64,000 bases of DNA, taken from contig PGTK01000004.1 in assembly GCA_002794705.1 (NCBI GenBank), positions 160,336 to 224,335 of the forward strand. The letters run 5' to 3'. Origin of the DNA: Candidatus Thermofonsia Clade 1 bacterium. GTDB taxonomy: Bacteria > Chloroflexota > Anaerolineae > Aggregatilineales > UBA2796. The notes below the pieces were generated by a model. That model saw nothing but the letters and a program-made list of their open reading frames with translations. It made no database searches and was not told the DNA's origin. A program made the translations under genes and the position numbers. Below are positions 16,933-25,565 of this stretch, piece by piece (within the stretch, counting starts at the first letter, position 1; each line of letters begins with the position of its first letter).

Positions 16933-17721
16933 ATGCCTGCATTCACGGTCTGTGTGGCACAGATGAACATCAAAGATGGCGATCCGCGCAAGAATTGGGC
17001 GACTATGCAAGCGCTGACTGAAGAATCGGCGCGGCGCGGCGCTGAGCTGGTCGTTTTCCCGGAGCTGTGGGATAACGGCTATATGCTGGAAAAGTCAAAA
17101 GAGGTCGCCAGTCCGTTGGCGGGCGGACTGTTTGCGCAAGTAGCGGCGCTCTCACGGGCGCAGAAGCTGTTCATCCTTGGCTCTATGCTGGAAAAGCGCG
17201 GCGTGGGCGTCTATAACAGCATGGCGGTTTTCTCGCCACAGGCGGGCGTGCTGGGCGTCTATCGCAAGGTGCATCTGTTTGAGCCAATGGGCGAAGGGCA
17301 GTATCTCACAGCGGGCGAGGCGCCCCTGAGCGTGGATTTGCCGTGGGGGACGCTCGGTTGTGCCATTTGCTACGATCTGCGCTTTCCAGAGCTCTTCAGG
17401 CGCTACTTCATTGATGGCGCCAAGCTGATCGTCATACCGGCGGAGTGGCCCGAGGCGCGCATTGAGCATTGGCGTGCGCTGCTGCGGGCGCGCGCTATTG
17501 AAAATCAGGCGTTTGTGATTGGCTGCAACCGAGTCGGCGAATATAACGGGACTCGCTTTGGCGGTCACTCCATGATCATTGACCCATGGGGCGACCTCGT
17601 AGCGGAGGTGGGCGACGAAGAAATGCTGCTGACTGTGCGCATCAACACAGACTTGGTCAGCGAGGTGCAGAGCCGCTTGCCCGTGCTAAACGACCGTCGT
17701 CCAAACGTCTATGGCATTTAG
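16933..17721 (+). CDS. Carbon-nitrogen hydrolase (nitrilase superfamily, omega-amidase-like)
   Basis: 262 residues with the Glu-Lys-Cys triad of the superfamily: Glu in VVFPELWDNGY, Lys in VYRKVHLFEP and Cys in CAICYDLRFPELFRR. The closeness of Cys to DLRFPE and the length fit omega-amidases, which hydrolyse 2-oxoglutaramate or oxosuccinamate, or deaminated-glutathione amidase. It is cytoplasmic. The 3' end overlaps the next gene by 11 bp, so the two are co-transcribed, although their functions look unrelated. Confidence 0.88.
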   Translation: MPAFTVCVAQMNIKDGDPRKNWATMQALTEESARRGAELVVFPELWDNGYMLEKSKEVASPLAGGLFAQVAALSRAQKLFILGSMLEKRGVGVYNSMAVFSPQAGVLGVYRKVHLFEPMGEGQYLTAGEAPLSVDLPWGTLGCAICYDLRFPELFRRYFIDGAKLIVIPAEWPEARIEHWRALLRARAIENQAFVIGCNRVGEYNGTRFGGHSMIIDPWGDLVAEVGDEEMLLTVRINTDLVSEVQSRLPVLNDRRPNVYGI

Positions 17722-19858
17722 GCGCATTGTGCGCTCGCCTGAGCTGGGCGCGGCGCTGATCATCGCATGGTTTTGCTTTCTAGCGCTCAGTTATGCGTGC
17801 GCTGTGCCGCTGGGCGAGGCGCCCGATGAAGTGCCGCACTTTCTCTATGTGCATTACCTGCTCCAAGAGGGCTTGCCCGTCATTGAGGATAAGGCGACGG
17901 TCTTTGCGCGTGGCGACACGCAGCGGTCGCATCCGCCGCTGTATTACCTGATCGGCGCGCTGCTGGTCGCCGATACGACGCGGAGCGATTTCGCTGAGTA
18001 CATGTCCTTCAATCCGTTTGCTTCAATCGGCATGGTCAGCTATGCCAATCAGAACGTCCATTTGCATCGCCTGAGCTACAGCGGCGATTCGGCAGTCGCG
18101 TTTTGGCGGCTGCGAATCTACAGCATTGTTTTGGCGTGTGGCACGATCTGGCTGACCTATCTGGCAGGCAAGCGGCTGTTCAGCGCCTCTCTGAGCTTAG
18201 CTGCCGCCTTCCTTCTGGCAAACATCCCGACGTTTATTCACATCAGCAGCAGCATTAACGATGATAACTTGGTCACGTTGATGAGCGCGCTGTGCGTGTA
18301 CTTGTGTGCGCGGGCGCTCACGGGCGATCAGAGCCTGCGCAACACGCTGCTGATCGGGCTGAGCGCGGGCGCAGGCATTCTGAGCAAGCAGCATGGCGTC
18401 GCGCTGCTGGGCTACACTGCTTTGACGGCGCTCTTGGCGCTCCTGTGGCGCCAATGGACGTGGCGTGCAGCAATTCGTTTTGTGCTGATCGCGTTTGGCG
18501 CGGCGGCGCTCGTGTCGGGCTGGTGGTTCATCCGCAACATCCTGCTGTACAACGATCTGTGGGCAGCGGAGGCGACTCTCGCGCTCTGGGGACGCGGCAG
18601 CCGTCCGTTTTTGCTGGCAGAGTTTGAAGGCGTGTGGTTCTCCTTCTGGATGATTCTGGGCTATTTGAACGTCCGCGGCGCGGAGTGGCTCTTCACCTAT
18701 GTAGCGCTCTTGACAGCGCTTGGAGTCGCCGCGCTGCTATGGCATACCTTGCGGCATAGGGCGAGTCGGCTGCCCGTGCTTTTTTTGGCGGGCTGTTTCC
18801 TCAGCTTGAACGGCGCAATGTTAGTGGTGTTGTTGCGCGCCGCCTCTGGGCAGGGACGTATGTACTTTCCTGTGGCGGGAGTCTTTGCGCTTTTGTTGAT
18901 GGTCGGCGCCCGTGCGCTGATGGGCAAGTTTACGCCGCTCTTGGCAGTGCCGTTGGCGGCAGCAGCATTGATTGCGCCGTTCACCTATCTGCCACGCGCC
19001 TATGCAGGGCTTGAAGTAGCCGAGTCCGTGCCTGAGGGCGCGATTCGGCTCGATGTGCGCGCCGAGACGCTGACTTTGCACGCCTACACGCTCGATCAGC
19101 CGATCGTCGGGCATGGCGCGCCCATGCGCTTGACTGTGTATTTCTCAGGCAATCACGCCGAGAATGCGCACTTTTATGCCATTGCCGTCAATCCGCGCAC
19201 AGGCGAGGGCATCGGTGGCGTAGATACCTACTTGGGCATGGCGCCGACTGATTCGCTCGATCCCAATTTGCTCTATCGCGCCAAATTGACCATCCCAATG
19301 CGCACTGACTTGCCGCCTGAGCCGCCGATGCAGGTTCAGGTGCAATTCGGCTGGCGAGTCCCGCGCACGGAGCGCGTTTTGCCCTTGATCAGGGCTGATG
19401 GCGCGCCGCTGGAGAGTCTGGTGGTGGCAGGCGCTGTGTTGGCTGATGAGCGCTGGCAGTCGCCGCCCACAGAGCAGACCGCTGATGCGCGTTTCGGCGA
19501 CTCCTTGCGCTTGCTCGGCTATACGCTCAGCGAGGCGACGTTGCGCGGCGGGGCTGAACTCGCTGTGACGCTCAGCTGGGAGGCGCTCGCGCCGCCCGTG
19601 ACGGACTATCGGCTTGCCTTCGGCATTCTGGATGAGCGCGATCAGATTGTAGCGCAGGCTGATGGTCCGCCCGGCGGCTTGCCGACCTCCCTCTGGTGGC
19701 GCGGCTTGCGCTTTGCGGAGGAACGCCGTCTGCAGTTGCCTGCAGAGCTGCCAAGCGGGACGTATCGGCTATACGTCGGCTGGTACGCTGAAAATGGCGT
19801 CCGTTTGCCCCTGCCCAGCGGCGAGACGCTTTTCTTTGTGCCGCTACACGCTGAATAG
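17711..19858 (+). CDS. GT39/ArnT-like membrane glycosyltransferase with C-terminal beta domains
   Basis: 715 residues. The first about 440 contain roughly 11 membrane segments. Acidic residues in the first extracytoplasmic loop (PLGEAPDEVPHFLYVHY) and the RSHPPLYYLIGA segment are typical of polyprenyl-phosphate-dependent GT39/GT83 enzymes, which transfer a sugar to a lipid or protein outside the membrane. The last about 270 residues are soluble and beta-rich, perhaps two Ig-like modules. The acceptor is unknown. It starts within the end of the nitrilase gene. Confidence 0.75.
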   Translation: MAFRRIVRSPELGAALIIAWFCFLALSYACAVPLGEAPDEVPHFLYVHYLLQEGLPVIEDKATVFARGDTQRSHPPLYYLIGALLVADTTRSDFAEYMSFNPFASIGMVSYANQNVHLHRLSYSGDSAVAFWRLRIYSIVLACGTIWLTYLAGKRLFSASLSLAAAFLLANIPTFIHISSSINDDNLVTLMSALCVYLCARALTGDQSLRNTLLIGLSAGAGILSKQHGVALLGYTALTALLALLWRQWTWRAAIRFVLIAFGAAALVSGWWFIRNILLYNDLWAAEATLALWGRGSRPFLLAEFEGVWFSFWMILGYLNVRGAEWLFTYVALLTALGVAALLWHTLRHRASRLPVLFLAGCFLSLNGAMLVVLLRAASGQGRMYFPVAGVFALLLMVGARALMGKFTPLLAVPLAAAALIAPFTYLPRAYAGLEVAESVPEGAIRLDVRAETLTLHAYTLDQPIVGHGAPMRLTVYFSGNHAENAHFYAIAVNPRTGEGIGGVDTYLGMAPTDSLDPNLLYRAKLTIPMRTDLPPEPPMQVQVQFGWRVPRTERVLPLIRADGAPLESLVVAGAVLADERWQSPPTEQTADARFGDSLRLLGYTLSEATLRGGAELAVTLSWEALAPPVTDYRLAFGILDERDQIVAQADGPPGGLPTSLWWRGLRFAEERRLQLPAELPSGTYRLYVGWYAENGVRLPLPSGETLFFVPLHAE

Positions 19859-19861
19859 CGC

Positions 19862-19867
19862 TATAAT
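19862..19867 (+). promoter_or_regulatory. -10 box (TATAAT) for the GNAT gene
   Basis: GCGCTATAATCAGG starts at the end of the GT39-like gene and lies 36 bp before the ATG at 19904. The context matches the -10 boxes at 396 and 1712. Confidence 0.45.
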
Positions 19868-19903
19868 CAGGCGCGGACAAGCCACGCTTTGGAACAAATA
19901 AAC

Positions 19904-21067
19904 ATGACCGACGCTCTTAGCATCCGCAAAGTTGAGACCTCTCAAGACTTCAAAGTCTTTTTAGAGTTCCCGTGGACGCACTACCGTAACGATCCGAATT
20001 GGGTGCCGCCGCTCGTCTCTAGCCGCCGCCATTTGCTGGATAAGAAGCGCAACGCCTCGTGGCAGTACATGGTCGGTGAGTATTACGTGGCGTGGCGCGG
20101 CAAAAAGCCCGTCGGCACGATTGCCGCCTTCGTCAATCATCGCCACAACCAGACCCATAACGAAAATCTGGGCTGGTTCGGCTTTTTTGAGTGTAAAGAC
20201 AACCAAGAGACAGCGACCGCGTTACTCAGCACAGCCGCTGAGTATGCCCGCTCACAAGGCTGCGACGCCATGCGCGGGCCCGCCAGCTTCACGCTGAACG
20301 ATGAATGCGCCCTGCTGATCGAGAATTTCTCCGAGCCGATGATCCTAATGCCCTACAATCCGCCTTACTATCAGCGCCTCGTCGAAGAGAGCGGCTTGGG
20401 CTTGGCAAAGGCAATGGACTTGGTCAGCTACATTGCCCGACCAAGCAGTTATCTCGATGAGAATGGCAACATCCCTGAGCGGCTGCTGCGCGTGATCGAG
20501 AAAGTCAGCAAAAAGCACAACGTGACCGTGCGGCGCGCCAATGTGAAAGACCTGCACAAGGAAGTCCATCTTTTAGCGGAGATTTATCGCGCTGCTTGGG
20601 CAGACAACTGGGGCTTTGTGCCGCCCACAGACGCCGAAATTGACGATCTGTTCACGCAGCTGCGCCCCTTTTTCGATCCGCGCTTGGGCGAATTCGGCAT
20701 GGTAGATGGGCAAGTGGTCGGCTTTATGTTGGCACTGCCCAACATGAATCAAGTTTTGAAGCGCGCCTATCCGCACCCGCGTGTGCCAGAGTGGTGGACG
20801 CTGCTCAAGGCGCTGTGGCACTGGAAAATTCGCCCGAAGATCACTGAACAGCGCATTGTGATGTTCGGCGTGAAGCCTGAATATCAGCGCATGGGCGTGG
20901 CTGCCGCCATTTTGTTAGCGCACATGGAAGCGACCATGAAAACGCCCTATCCCGATGTTGATCTCGGCTGGGTGCTTGAGACCAACGCCGGCGTGGATAC
21001 GCTTGCCAAGTCGTTCAATTGCCCAATCTACAAACGCTATCGTTTCTACCAAATGCCGCTGAGTTGA
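19904..21067 (+). CDS. GNAT-superfamily N-acetyltransferase-like protein
   Basis: 387 residues from the ATG at 19904. It has the hallmarks of the large GNAT proteins of Chloroflexi and actinobacteria: an N-terminal VFLEFPWTHYRNDPNWVPP motif, CDAMRGPASFTLNDECALL in the middle and a C-terminal acetyl-CoA-binding segment (FGVKPEYQRMGVAAAIL). The ending DLGWVLETN...YKRYRFYQM is also typical. The substrate is unknown. The next gene, an MFS transporter, starts 5 bp after the stop, so they form an operon and may act on the same molecule. Confidence 0.8.
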   Translation: MTDALSIRKVETSQDFKVFLEFPWTHYRNDPNWVPPLVSSRRHLLDKKRNASWQYMVGEYYVAWRGKKPVGTIAAFVNHRHNQTHNENLGWFGFFECKDNQETATALLSTAAEYARSQGCDAMRGPASFTLNDECALLIENFSEPMILMPYNPPYYQRLVEESGLGLAKAMDLVSYIARPSSYLDENGNIPERLLRVIEKVSKKHNVTVRRANVKDLHKEVHLLAEIYRAAWADNWGFVPPTDAEIDDLFTQLRPFFDPRLGEFGMVDGQVVGFMLALPNMNQVLKRAYPHPRVPEWWTLLKALWHWKIRPKITEQRIVMFGVKPEYQRMGVAAAILLAHMEATMKTPYPDVDLGWVLETNAGVDTLAKSFNCPIYKRYRFYQMPLS

Positions 21068-21071
21068 GCCG

Positions 21072-22418
21072 ATGGGCGATCACAACGAACCGACCGAGGG
21101 GCTGCCGCGCAACTCCGATGAGCTGATGGCGCAAGGCGGCGCCGAAGTCAGCGACGTTTTGACTGTTGCTGCCAGCCTAAATGCCAAGACCCTCCGTGAG
21201 CTGCTGCGCAATCGCAATTTTGTACCGCTGTGGCTCGGTCAATTGGTCAGTTACTTGGGCGATCAGTTCATGCTGATCGCTGTCCTAGCCACCATTAACA
21301 AGTTAGCAGGCAGCGGTAGTTTCTACATAGTGCTGTTAGCGGTCTCACTGGCAGCGCCGCAGATATTCTTCGGGCTAATCGGCGGCGTGCTGGTGGATAA
21401 ACTTGACCGCAAATGGACAATGATCGTCACAGACGTAGTGCGCGCTATCGCCATGTTCAGCATGTTGCTAGTGGCAGGCGATCCAGCCCGCATCTGGATT
21501 TTTTATCCCGCGATCTTCGCCATTGGCACCTCACAAATGCTCTTCTATCCCGCACGCGCCTCAGCGATGCCTGCGCTGGTCAGCAAGCGTAATTTAGCGG
21601 GCGCAAACGCCTTGCTAGAGGCAGGTTTCGTAGTGGCGCTGATCTTCGGCTCAGGCGCAGCGGGCTTGCTGGTGGAGCGCTTGGGCGAGGACTTTGCCTT
21701 CACATTCAACGGTTTCGCCTTCCTGTTTTCAGCGCTCATGATCCTAATCATCCGCGTGCCGCCGCGTCGAGTCCATCACACCAAAACGAGCAGGAGCAGT
21801 TACGGGCAAGTCTGGCGCGAGTTGCGCGAGGGCTTGGTCTACATCTGGCAGACCCGTTCCATGCGCTACATCATGGGCTTGAGCGTGATTGTAGCCGCCG
21901 GTCTGGGCGCTGTCATTGCGCTTGTGTTGGACTACCTAACGCTTGAATTGCAAGTGGGCGCGGAGGGCTTTGGCGTGGTGATCGGCATTTTGGGCGTAGG
22001 CATTGTGATCGGCGGGATTTTAATTCAGCGCCTCTCGAAGTTTTTACCGACCAATCGCCTCGTTGCCCTAGCGATCTTTCTGCAGGGTGTGGCAGTGGGC
22101 GCGTTCGTCTTTCATCCGCCGTTCGGCTTGGTGCTGTTCCTGACCGCGCTGATTGGCTTCAGCCTGATCGTGGCGCGCGCTGTGCTGAGTACGCTCACAC
22201 AGGCGATCCCGCCTGAGGAATATCGCGGGCGCGTCCAGAGCGCTTACAACCTGATCTTCACAGCGCCCCTGACCCTCGCCATTGGCATTGCCACGTTGCT
22301 GGTCACGCTTTTCAACCGCGAAATTGTGATGGGCGGCTTTGGACTGGGTCTCATGCTGACAGCCTATCTCTCAGTGCGCCTGCTGCGCGGCGTAGATGAG
22401 GCAATCTACGGCAGCTGA
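21072..22418 (+). CDS. MFS transporter (MFS_3/EntS-like exporter)
   Basis: 448 residues. A hydrophilic N-terminus of about 50 residues is followed by about 12 membrane segments. The motif PLWLGQLVSYLGDQFMLIA at the first helix and GGVLVDKLDRK in the loop between helices 2 and 3 are the signature of the EntS/MFS_3 drug and siderophore exporters. It probably uses the proton gradient to export a small molecule. It lies directly behind the GNAT gene, and an acetylating enzyme plus exporter would fit resistance or secretion; this is inference. Confidence 0.85.
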   Translation: MGDHNEPTEGLPRNSDELMAQGGAEVSDVLTVAASLNAKTLRELLRNRNFVPLWLGQLVSYLGDQFMLIAVLATINKLAGSGSFYIVLLAVSLAAPQIFFGLIGGVLVDKLDRKWTMIVTDVVRAIAMFSMLLVAGDPARIWIFYPAIFAIGTSQMLFYPARASAMPALVSKRNLAGANALLEAGFVVALIFGSGAAGLLVERLGEDFAFTFNGFAFLFSALMILIIRVPPRRVHHTKTSRSSYGQVWRELREGLVYIWQTRSMRYIMGLSVIVAAGLGAVIALVLDYLTLELQVGAEGFGVVIGILGVGIVIGGILIQRLSKFLPTNRLVALAIFLQGVAVGAFVFHPPFGLVLFLTALIGFSLIVARAVLSTLTQAIPPEEYRGRVQSAYNLIFTAPLTLAIGIATLLVTLFNREIVMGGFGLGLMLTAYLSVRLLRGVDEAIYGS

Positions 22419-22462
22419 CGCCATGACCTGCGCAGTCAACAATCCCTGCGCTAAGAGCGCCT

Positions 22463-23293
22463 TCACTCAAGGGTCACTTTGTCTACAAAAGCCAAAGAGA
22501 GCGTGTAAAAGCTCTTGGCTTTAGGCGTGCCGACTAGCTCCAGCGTGTAGGTGCCTTGCACAGGTAGGAAAAACGTGATCGTGTTAGGAAGGACGCTCTC
22601 TGAGTCGCGGGGCGGCGTCAGAGCGCCACTGGGCAGGCGCAAGCGGATATTCTCACGCGGCTGAATTACGCCCGCTGTCCAGAAATTGGCGTTGATCCAC
22701 AAAATAATGTTCGGGCGATGCACATTCAAGCGATAGCGATGCACAGCGCCAATCGGCAGCGTCCCTGTGCGCATAGCTCGAGTCTGCGTGAAGATATCTT
22801 CATCAGAGACAAGATGAGGCAGATCGGGCAGATTTTGCTCAAAACTGAAAAACTGGGCGATTGGCAAGCCGAAAGTCTCGCCTGTGATGGCAACCGTGAC
22901 TGCGCTAAGCGCCAAGAACAAGGTAATCAGGACTCCGATCACCAGCAGACGGCGCACAAAACGACGCGGTCTTGGGCGCGTAAGCGCAGCGCGGCGCGGG
23001 CGCTGATCAGCGCTCAGATGCTGCTCCACTGCCATGCGGCGGCGCAACTCTTCGATCATCAGCTGGGCAGGCACATGATCAGGCTTAAGGGCAAGGACTT
23101 TCTGGCAAGCAGCAATAGCAGCGCTCAAGGTAGGGGCAGAGTGAGCAGCTAGCCACCACGCATCAATGTAATTGGGCTGTTGCACCAAAATCGGCGCGAT
23201 CAGCTCATAAGCCTCAGCGCGCCGATCAGCCTTGATGAGTGTATAAGCCTCTCGCAGCTGTGCCTTGTGTTGTACTCGCAGACTGCCCGTCAT
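22463..23293 (-). CDS. TPR-like membrane protein with extracytoplasmic beta domain
   Basis: 276 residues. Residues 1-90 form about two TPR-like helical pairs (AEAYELIAPILVQQPNYIDAW). Residues about 110-135 are a single membrane segment (LLVIGVLITLFLALSAVTVAI). The outer part ends in a beta-rich stretch (NTITFFLPVQGTYTLELVGT) like a pre-peptidase C-terminal domain. This is a bitopic protein with the TPRs inside; the function is unknown. It has a good promoter (TTGACT/TATAAT) overlapped by a perfect palindrome, so its expression is probably repressor-controlled. Confidence 0.65.
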   Translation of the reverse strand: MTGSLRVQHKAQLREAYTLIKADRRAEAYELIAPILVQQPNYIDAWWLAAHSAPTLSAAIAACQKVLALKPDHVPAQLMIEELRRRMAVEQHLSADQRPRRAALTRPRPRRFVRRLLVIGVLITLFLALSAVTVAITGETFGLPIAQFFSFEQNLPDLPHLVSDEDIFTQTRAMRTGTLPIGAVHRYRLNVHRPNIILWINANFWTAGVIQPRENIRLRLPSGALTPPRDSESVLPNTITFFLPVQGTYTLELVGTPKAKSFYTLSLAFVDKVTLE

Positions 23294-23327
23294 AGCTGCC
23301 TTGCCTCATCCAAAAGATATTACGGCA

Positions 23328-23356
23328 ATTATAACGAGGTCGTTATACGCAGTCAA
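23328..23356 (-). promoter_or_regulatory. Promoter with overlapping palindromic operator candidate
   Basis: On the minus strand TTGACT (23351-23356) and TATAAT (23328-23333) are 17 bp apart, a near-consensus promoter 35 bp upstream of the ATG at 23293. The 18-bp perfect palindrome TATAACGAGGTCGTTATA (23330-23347) fills the space between them, the usual place for a repressor site. Confidence 0.6.
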
Positions 23357-23403
23357 CGGGCTAGGGCACCACGCCACAAAGCGCGGCACCCTGAACAATG
23401 CAC

Positions 23404-24396
23404 CTACTCCAGACGTGGCAGCAGGTCAAGGCGCGTATCAATCAAGCTGACACAGCACGTCGAGACCCAGCCGACCAAGTCCCTGTACTGCACACGGATG
23501 AACGTGCCAGCCGTGTTCCGTGCGTAGACGATCACAGTTTCGTTGCGCGGAATCGTGGTGATCAGCGGCGCCCTGAGCAAAGGCTCACTGCGCAAGCGTA
23601 GGCGCGTGGTCACTAGCGCTGTGCCAAACGGCTGCCCAAGCAAGGGGAAGCCCGTGCTTGGCGCGATTGTCGGCTGTGGCAGAGCGGCGGCTGTGGCAGG
23701 ATCGCTGCCGTCAATGCGGCGCGGCGACACGCCCAAGCGCCCAATATCCACTGAGACAACCGAGACCGGCACCCACATCAGCTGCTCACCGCTCACATCA
23801 ATGGCGATCCACTGTGAGTCGGGCGAGCGATAGAAGGCGAAGTGTTCCTTGCCCGGCACAATGCGCAAATCCATAGGATCGCGCCCCGGCGCACGGAAAA
23901 GCTGCGTCTCGCCGACGAAAAATGCTTTCAGGAATGGGGCGGGACGGAAATTCTCAGTTATCGTGACGGGCGCTGCAGCAGGCGGCAAACACGAGGCGTT
24001 GAAGGTCTCATCTTTCAGAAGTGCCGTCGGGTTGCCGTTGGCGTCAAGGTCAATGATCTGCAGGCGGATCGGATTAGCGGTCGGCGGACCGTCTACGCCG
24101 TCGTTATCGTAGCTCATGTTAATGACCTGCGAACCGATAGTGACGCCCACTTGCCGCACTGCATCCTCTTGATAGAGTTTCTTGCCGTTGCCGTCGAGGA
24201 TCTGGTAGCGGAAACGGTCAAACCCGCCGCCATCATCGTTCGTGCCGGTGATTGCCACCATCAGCGAGAAATCGCTACAAGTCGCGCCGAAACGTACCGC
24301 CGAAACGCCGAGTGCCTGTGCGCTCCCTTGCGGCGGCAAGGTCACCAGCAAGATTGCTGCAATCACAGCTAAGCTCAGGACTTGCTTGATGCGCAT
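23404..24396 (-). CDS. Secreted SH3-domain protein
   Basis: 330 residues. The N-terminus is a signal peptide (QVLSLAVIAAILLVTLPPQG, cut after a SAQA-type site). Residues about 30-125 form a beta domain. Residues about 260-325 are a bacterial SH3 (SH3_3) domain with the pattern TRLRLRSEPLLRAPLITTI and VQYRDLVGWVS. Such proteins sit at the cell surface and often bind wall polymers. The ribosome site AAGGAGG is strong. The central region is not recognised. Confidence 0.7.
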   Translation of the reverse strand: MRIKQVLSLAVIAAILLVTLPPQGSAQALGVSAVRFGATCSDFSLMVAITGTNDDGGGFDRFRYQILDGNGKKLYQEDAVRQVGVTIGSQVINMSYDNDGVDGPPTANPIRLQIIDLDANGNPTALLKDETFNASCLPPAAAPVTITENFRPAPFLKAFFVGETQLFRAPGRDPMDLRIVPGKEHFAFYRSPDSQWIAIDVSGEQLMWVPVSVVSVDIGRLGVSPRRIDGSDPATAAALPQPTIAPSTGFPLLGQPFGTALVTTRLRLRSEPLLRAPLITTIPRNETVIVYARNTAGTFIRVQYRDLVGWVSTCCVSLIDTRLDLLPRLE

Positions 24397-24523
24397 GGTG
24401 TAGCCTCCTTATACATAGTGGTCTAGGTTTTTTACCGCATCAACACTTCAAAAGTGACGTGCGTAGGCATTCAGCATAGCTCCCGTATAGAATCCGTAGA
24501 AAAAGATCAGCGTGAGTTGCCAC

Positions 24524-24682
24524 ATGCCACATAAAAATACGGGTAAACGCAAAGGGACGGATCCCAAGCCGATCAAAATCTGCCCCGTGTGCGGCAGGTC
24601 TTTCGAATGGCGTAAGAAATGGGCGAAAGTCTGGGCTGAAGTGAAATATTGTTCAGAACGCTGCCGTCGTGCTGCACATTAG
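24524..24682 (+). CDS. DUF2256 zinc mini-protein
   Basis: A 52-residue gene. The product is very basic and has a Cys4 arrangement: KICPVCGRSFEWRKKW, then KYCSERCRR. This is the complete DUF2256 domain (CPVCGRPFEWRKKW pattern) at its usual length. The biochemical role is not established; the fold is a small zinc finger. It is followed 46 bp later by the LacI-like gene in the same direction. Confidence 0.85.
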   Translation: MPHKNTGKRKGTDPKPIKICPVCGRSFEWRKKWAKVWAEVKYCSERCRRAAH

Positions 24683-24728
24683 GCTAGAATGTGTGTAAAA
24701 CACTTTGTCTGTACTAGCAAGACTAGCA

Positions 24729-25565
24729 ATGGCAGCGACAATTGGCGCACTCTTGCGCTCAGCACGGAGTATTTTTCACTTCGAGGTGCTGCAAGGCGCT
24801 CTGACACAAGCCGCAAAGCACGGCGCTGCGATCAAGGTATTTGAAACGCTGAGCGCTGAGCCAAGTCTTGAGACTTTGCGCACGCTCAGTGGCATCATAG
24901 TGATCGCCGACTCGGTCAGCGACGGGCTGCTGCGTTTGCTCCACGCAAGCGCCATGCCCACGCTTCTGGTCGCGCATCGCCTGCCCGATCTGCCCATCTC
25001 GCGCTGTGTTGTGGATAACATTCAAGGTATGGAGGCACTTGCACAGCATGTGCTGGTTGAATGCGGCAGACGAGCGCCGATTTTCCTGCGCGGCTTGCTG
25101 ACTCAGCATGATGGGCGTCAACGTGAGCTAGCTTTTCGGCAAGTTTTAGCCAATATCGGGCTGAGCCTGCCTGAGAGTCGCTTTCTGCGCGGCGATTTCC
25201 GTCCGCAGGTGGCAACTGTGTCGCTGCGAGCCTTCCTCGCCTCCGGCGATCCGTTCGATGCAATCATCAGCGCTGATTATGCTATGGCGCTTGCCGCTCT
25301 AGAAGTCCTAGGCGAGGCGGGCGTGCGCGTGCCGCAGCAGGTCATGCTGGGCTGCTTTGGCGATAGTCCTGAGGTGCAAGCAGCGGGTATCACGGCGGTC
25401 GCTGTGCCTGTATCGAATCTGGGCAAGTGCGCTGTGGATCATTTGCTGTGCTTGATTGAAGGCACGCCCATCCCGCTTGAGATCACCTTACATGCTGAGT
25501 TGCACATGCGCCGTTCTACCTGCAGTCAGTCGTCTTCATCTTCGGCATTTTCATCTAGCCCGTAG
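24729..25565 (+). CDS. LacI/PurR-type ligand-binding domain protein lacking the DNA-binding domain
   Basis: 278 residues. The protein starts straight at the beginning of the periplasmic-binding-protein-like sensor domain (TIGALLRSARSIFHFEVLQG) and runs to the family's normal ending (ITLHAELHMRRSTC), with FDAIISADYAMALAALEVL in between. The N-terminal LacI helix-turn-helix is missing, and no such helix is encoded in the 46 bp upstream. It may sense a sugar or nucleotide and act by protein contact. An in-frame TTG at 24705 would add 8 residues. A Ser-rich tail overlaps the 3' end of rsmI by 40 bp on the opposite strand. Confidence 0.75.
   Translation: MAATIGALLRSARSIFHFEVLQGALTQAAKHGAAIKVFETLSAEPSLETLRTLSGIIVIADSVSDGLLRLLHASAMPTLLVAHRLPDLPISRCVVDNIQGMEALAQHVLVECGRRAPIFLRGLLTQHDGRQRELAFRQVLANIGLSLPESRFLRGDFRPQVATVSLRAFLASGDPFDAIISADYAMALAALEVLGEAGVRVPQQVMLGCFGDSPEVQAAGITAVAVPVSNLGKCAVDHLLCLIEGTPIPLEITLHAELHMRRSTCSQSSSSSAFSSSP

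Noticed and set aside
25526..25565. The Ser-rich tail of the LacI-like protein as a functional domain
   Set aside because: It is only the reverse strand of the acidic rsmI tail, so the composition is forced by the overlap.
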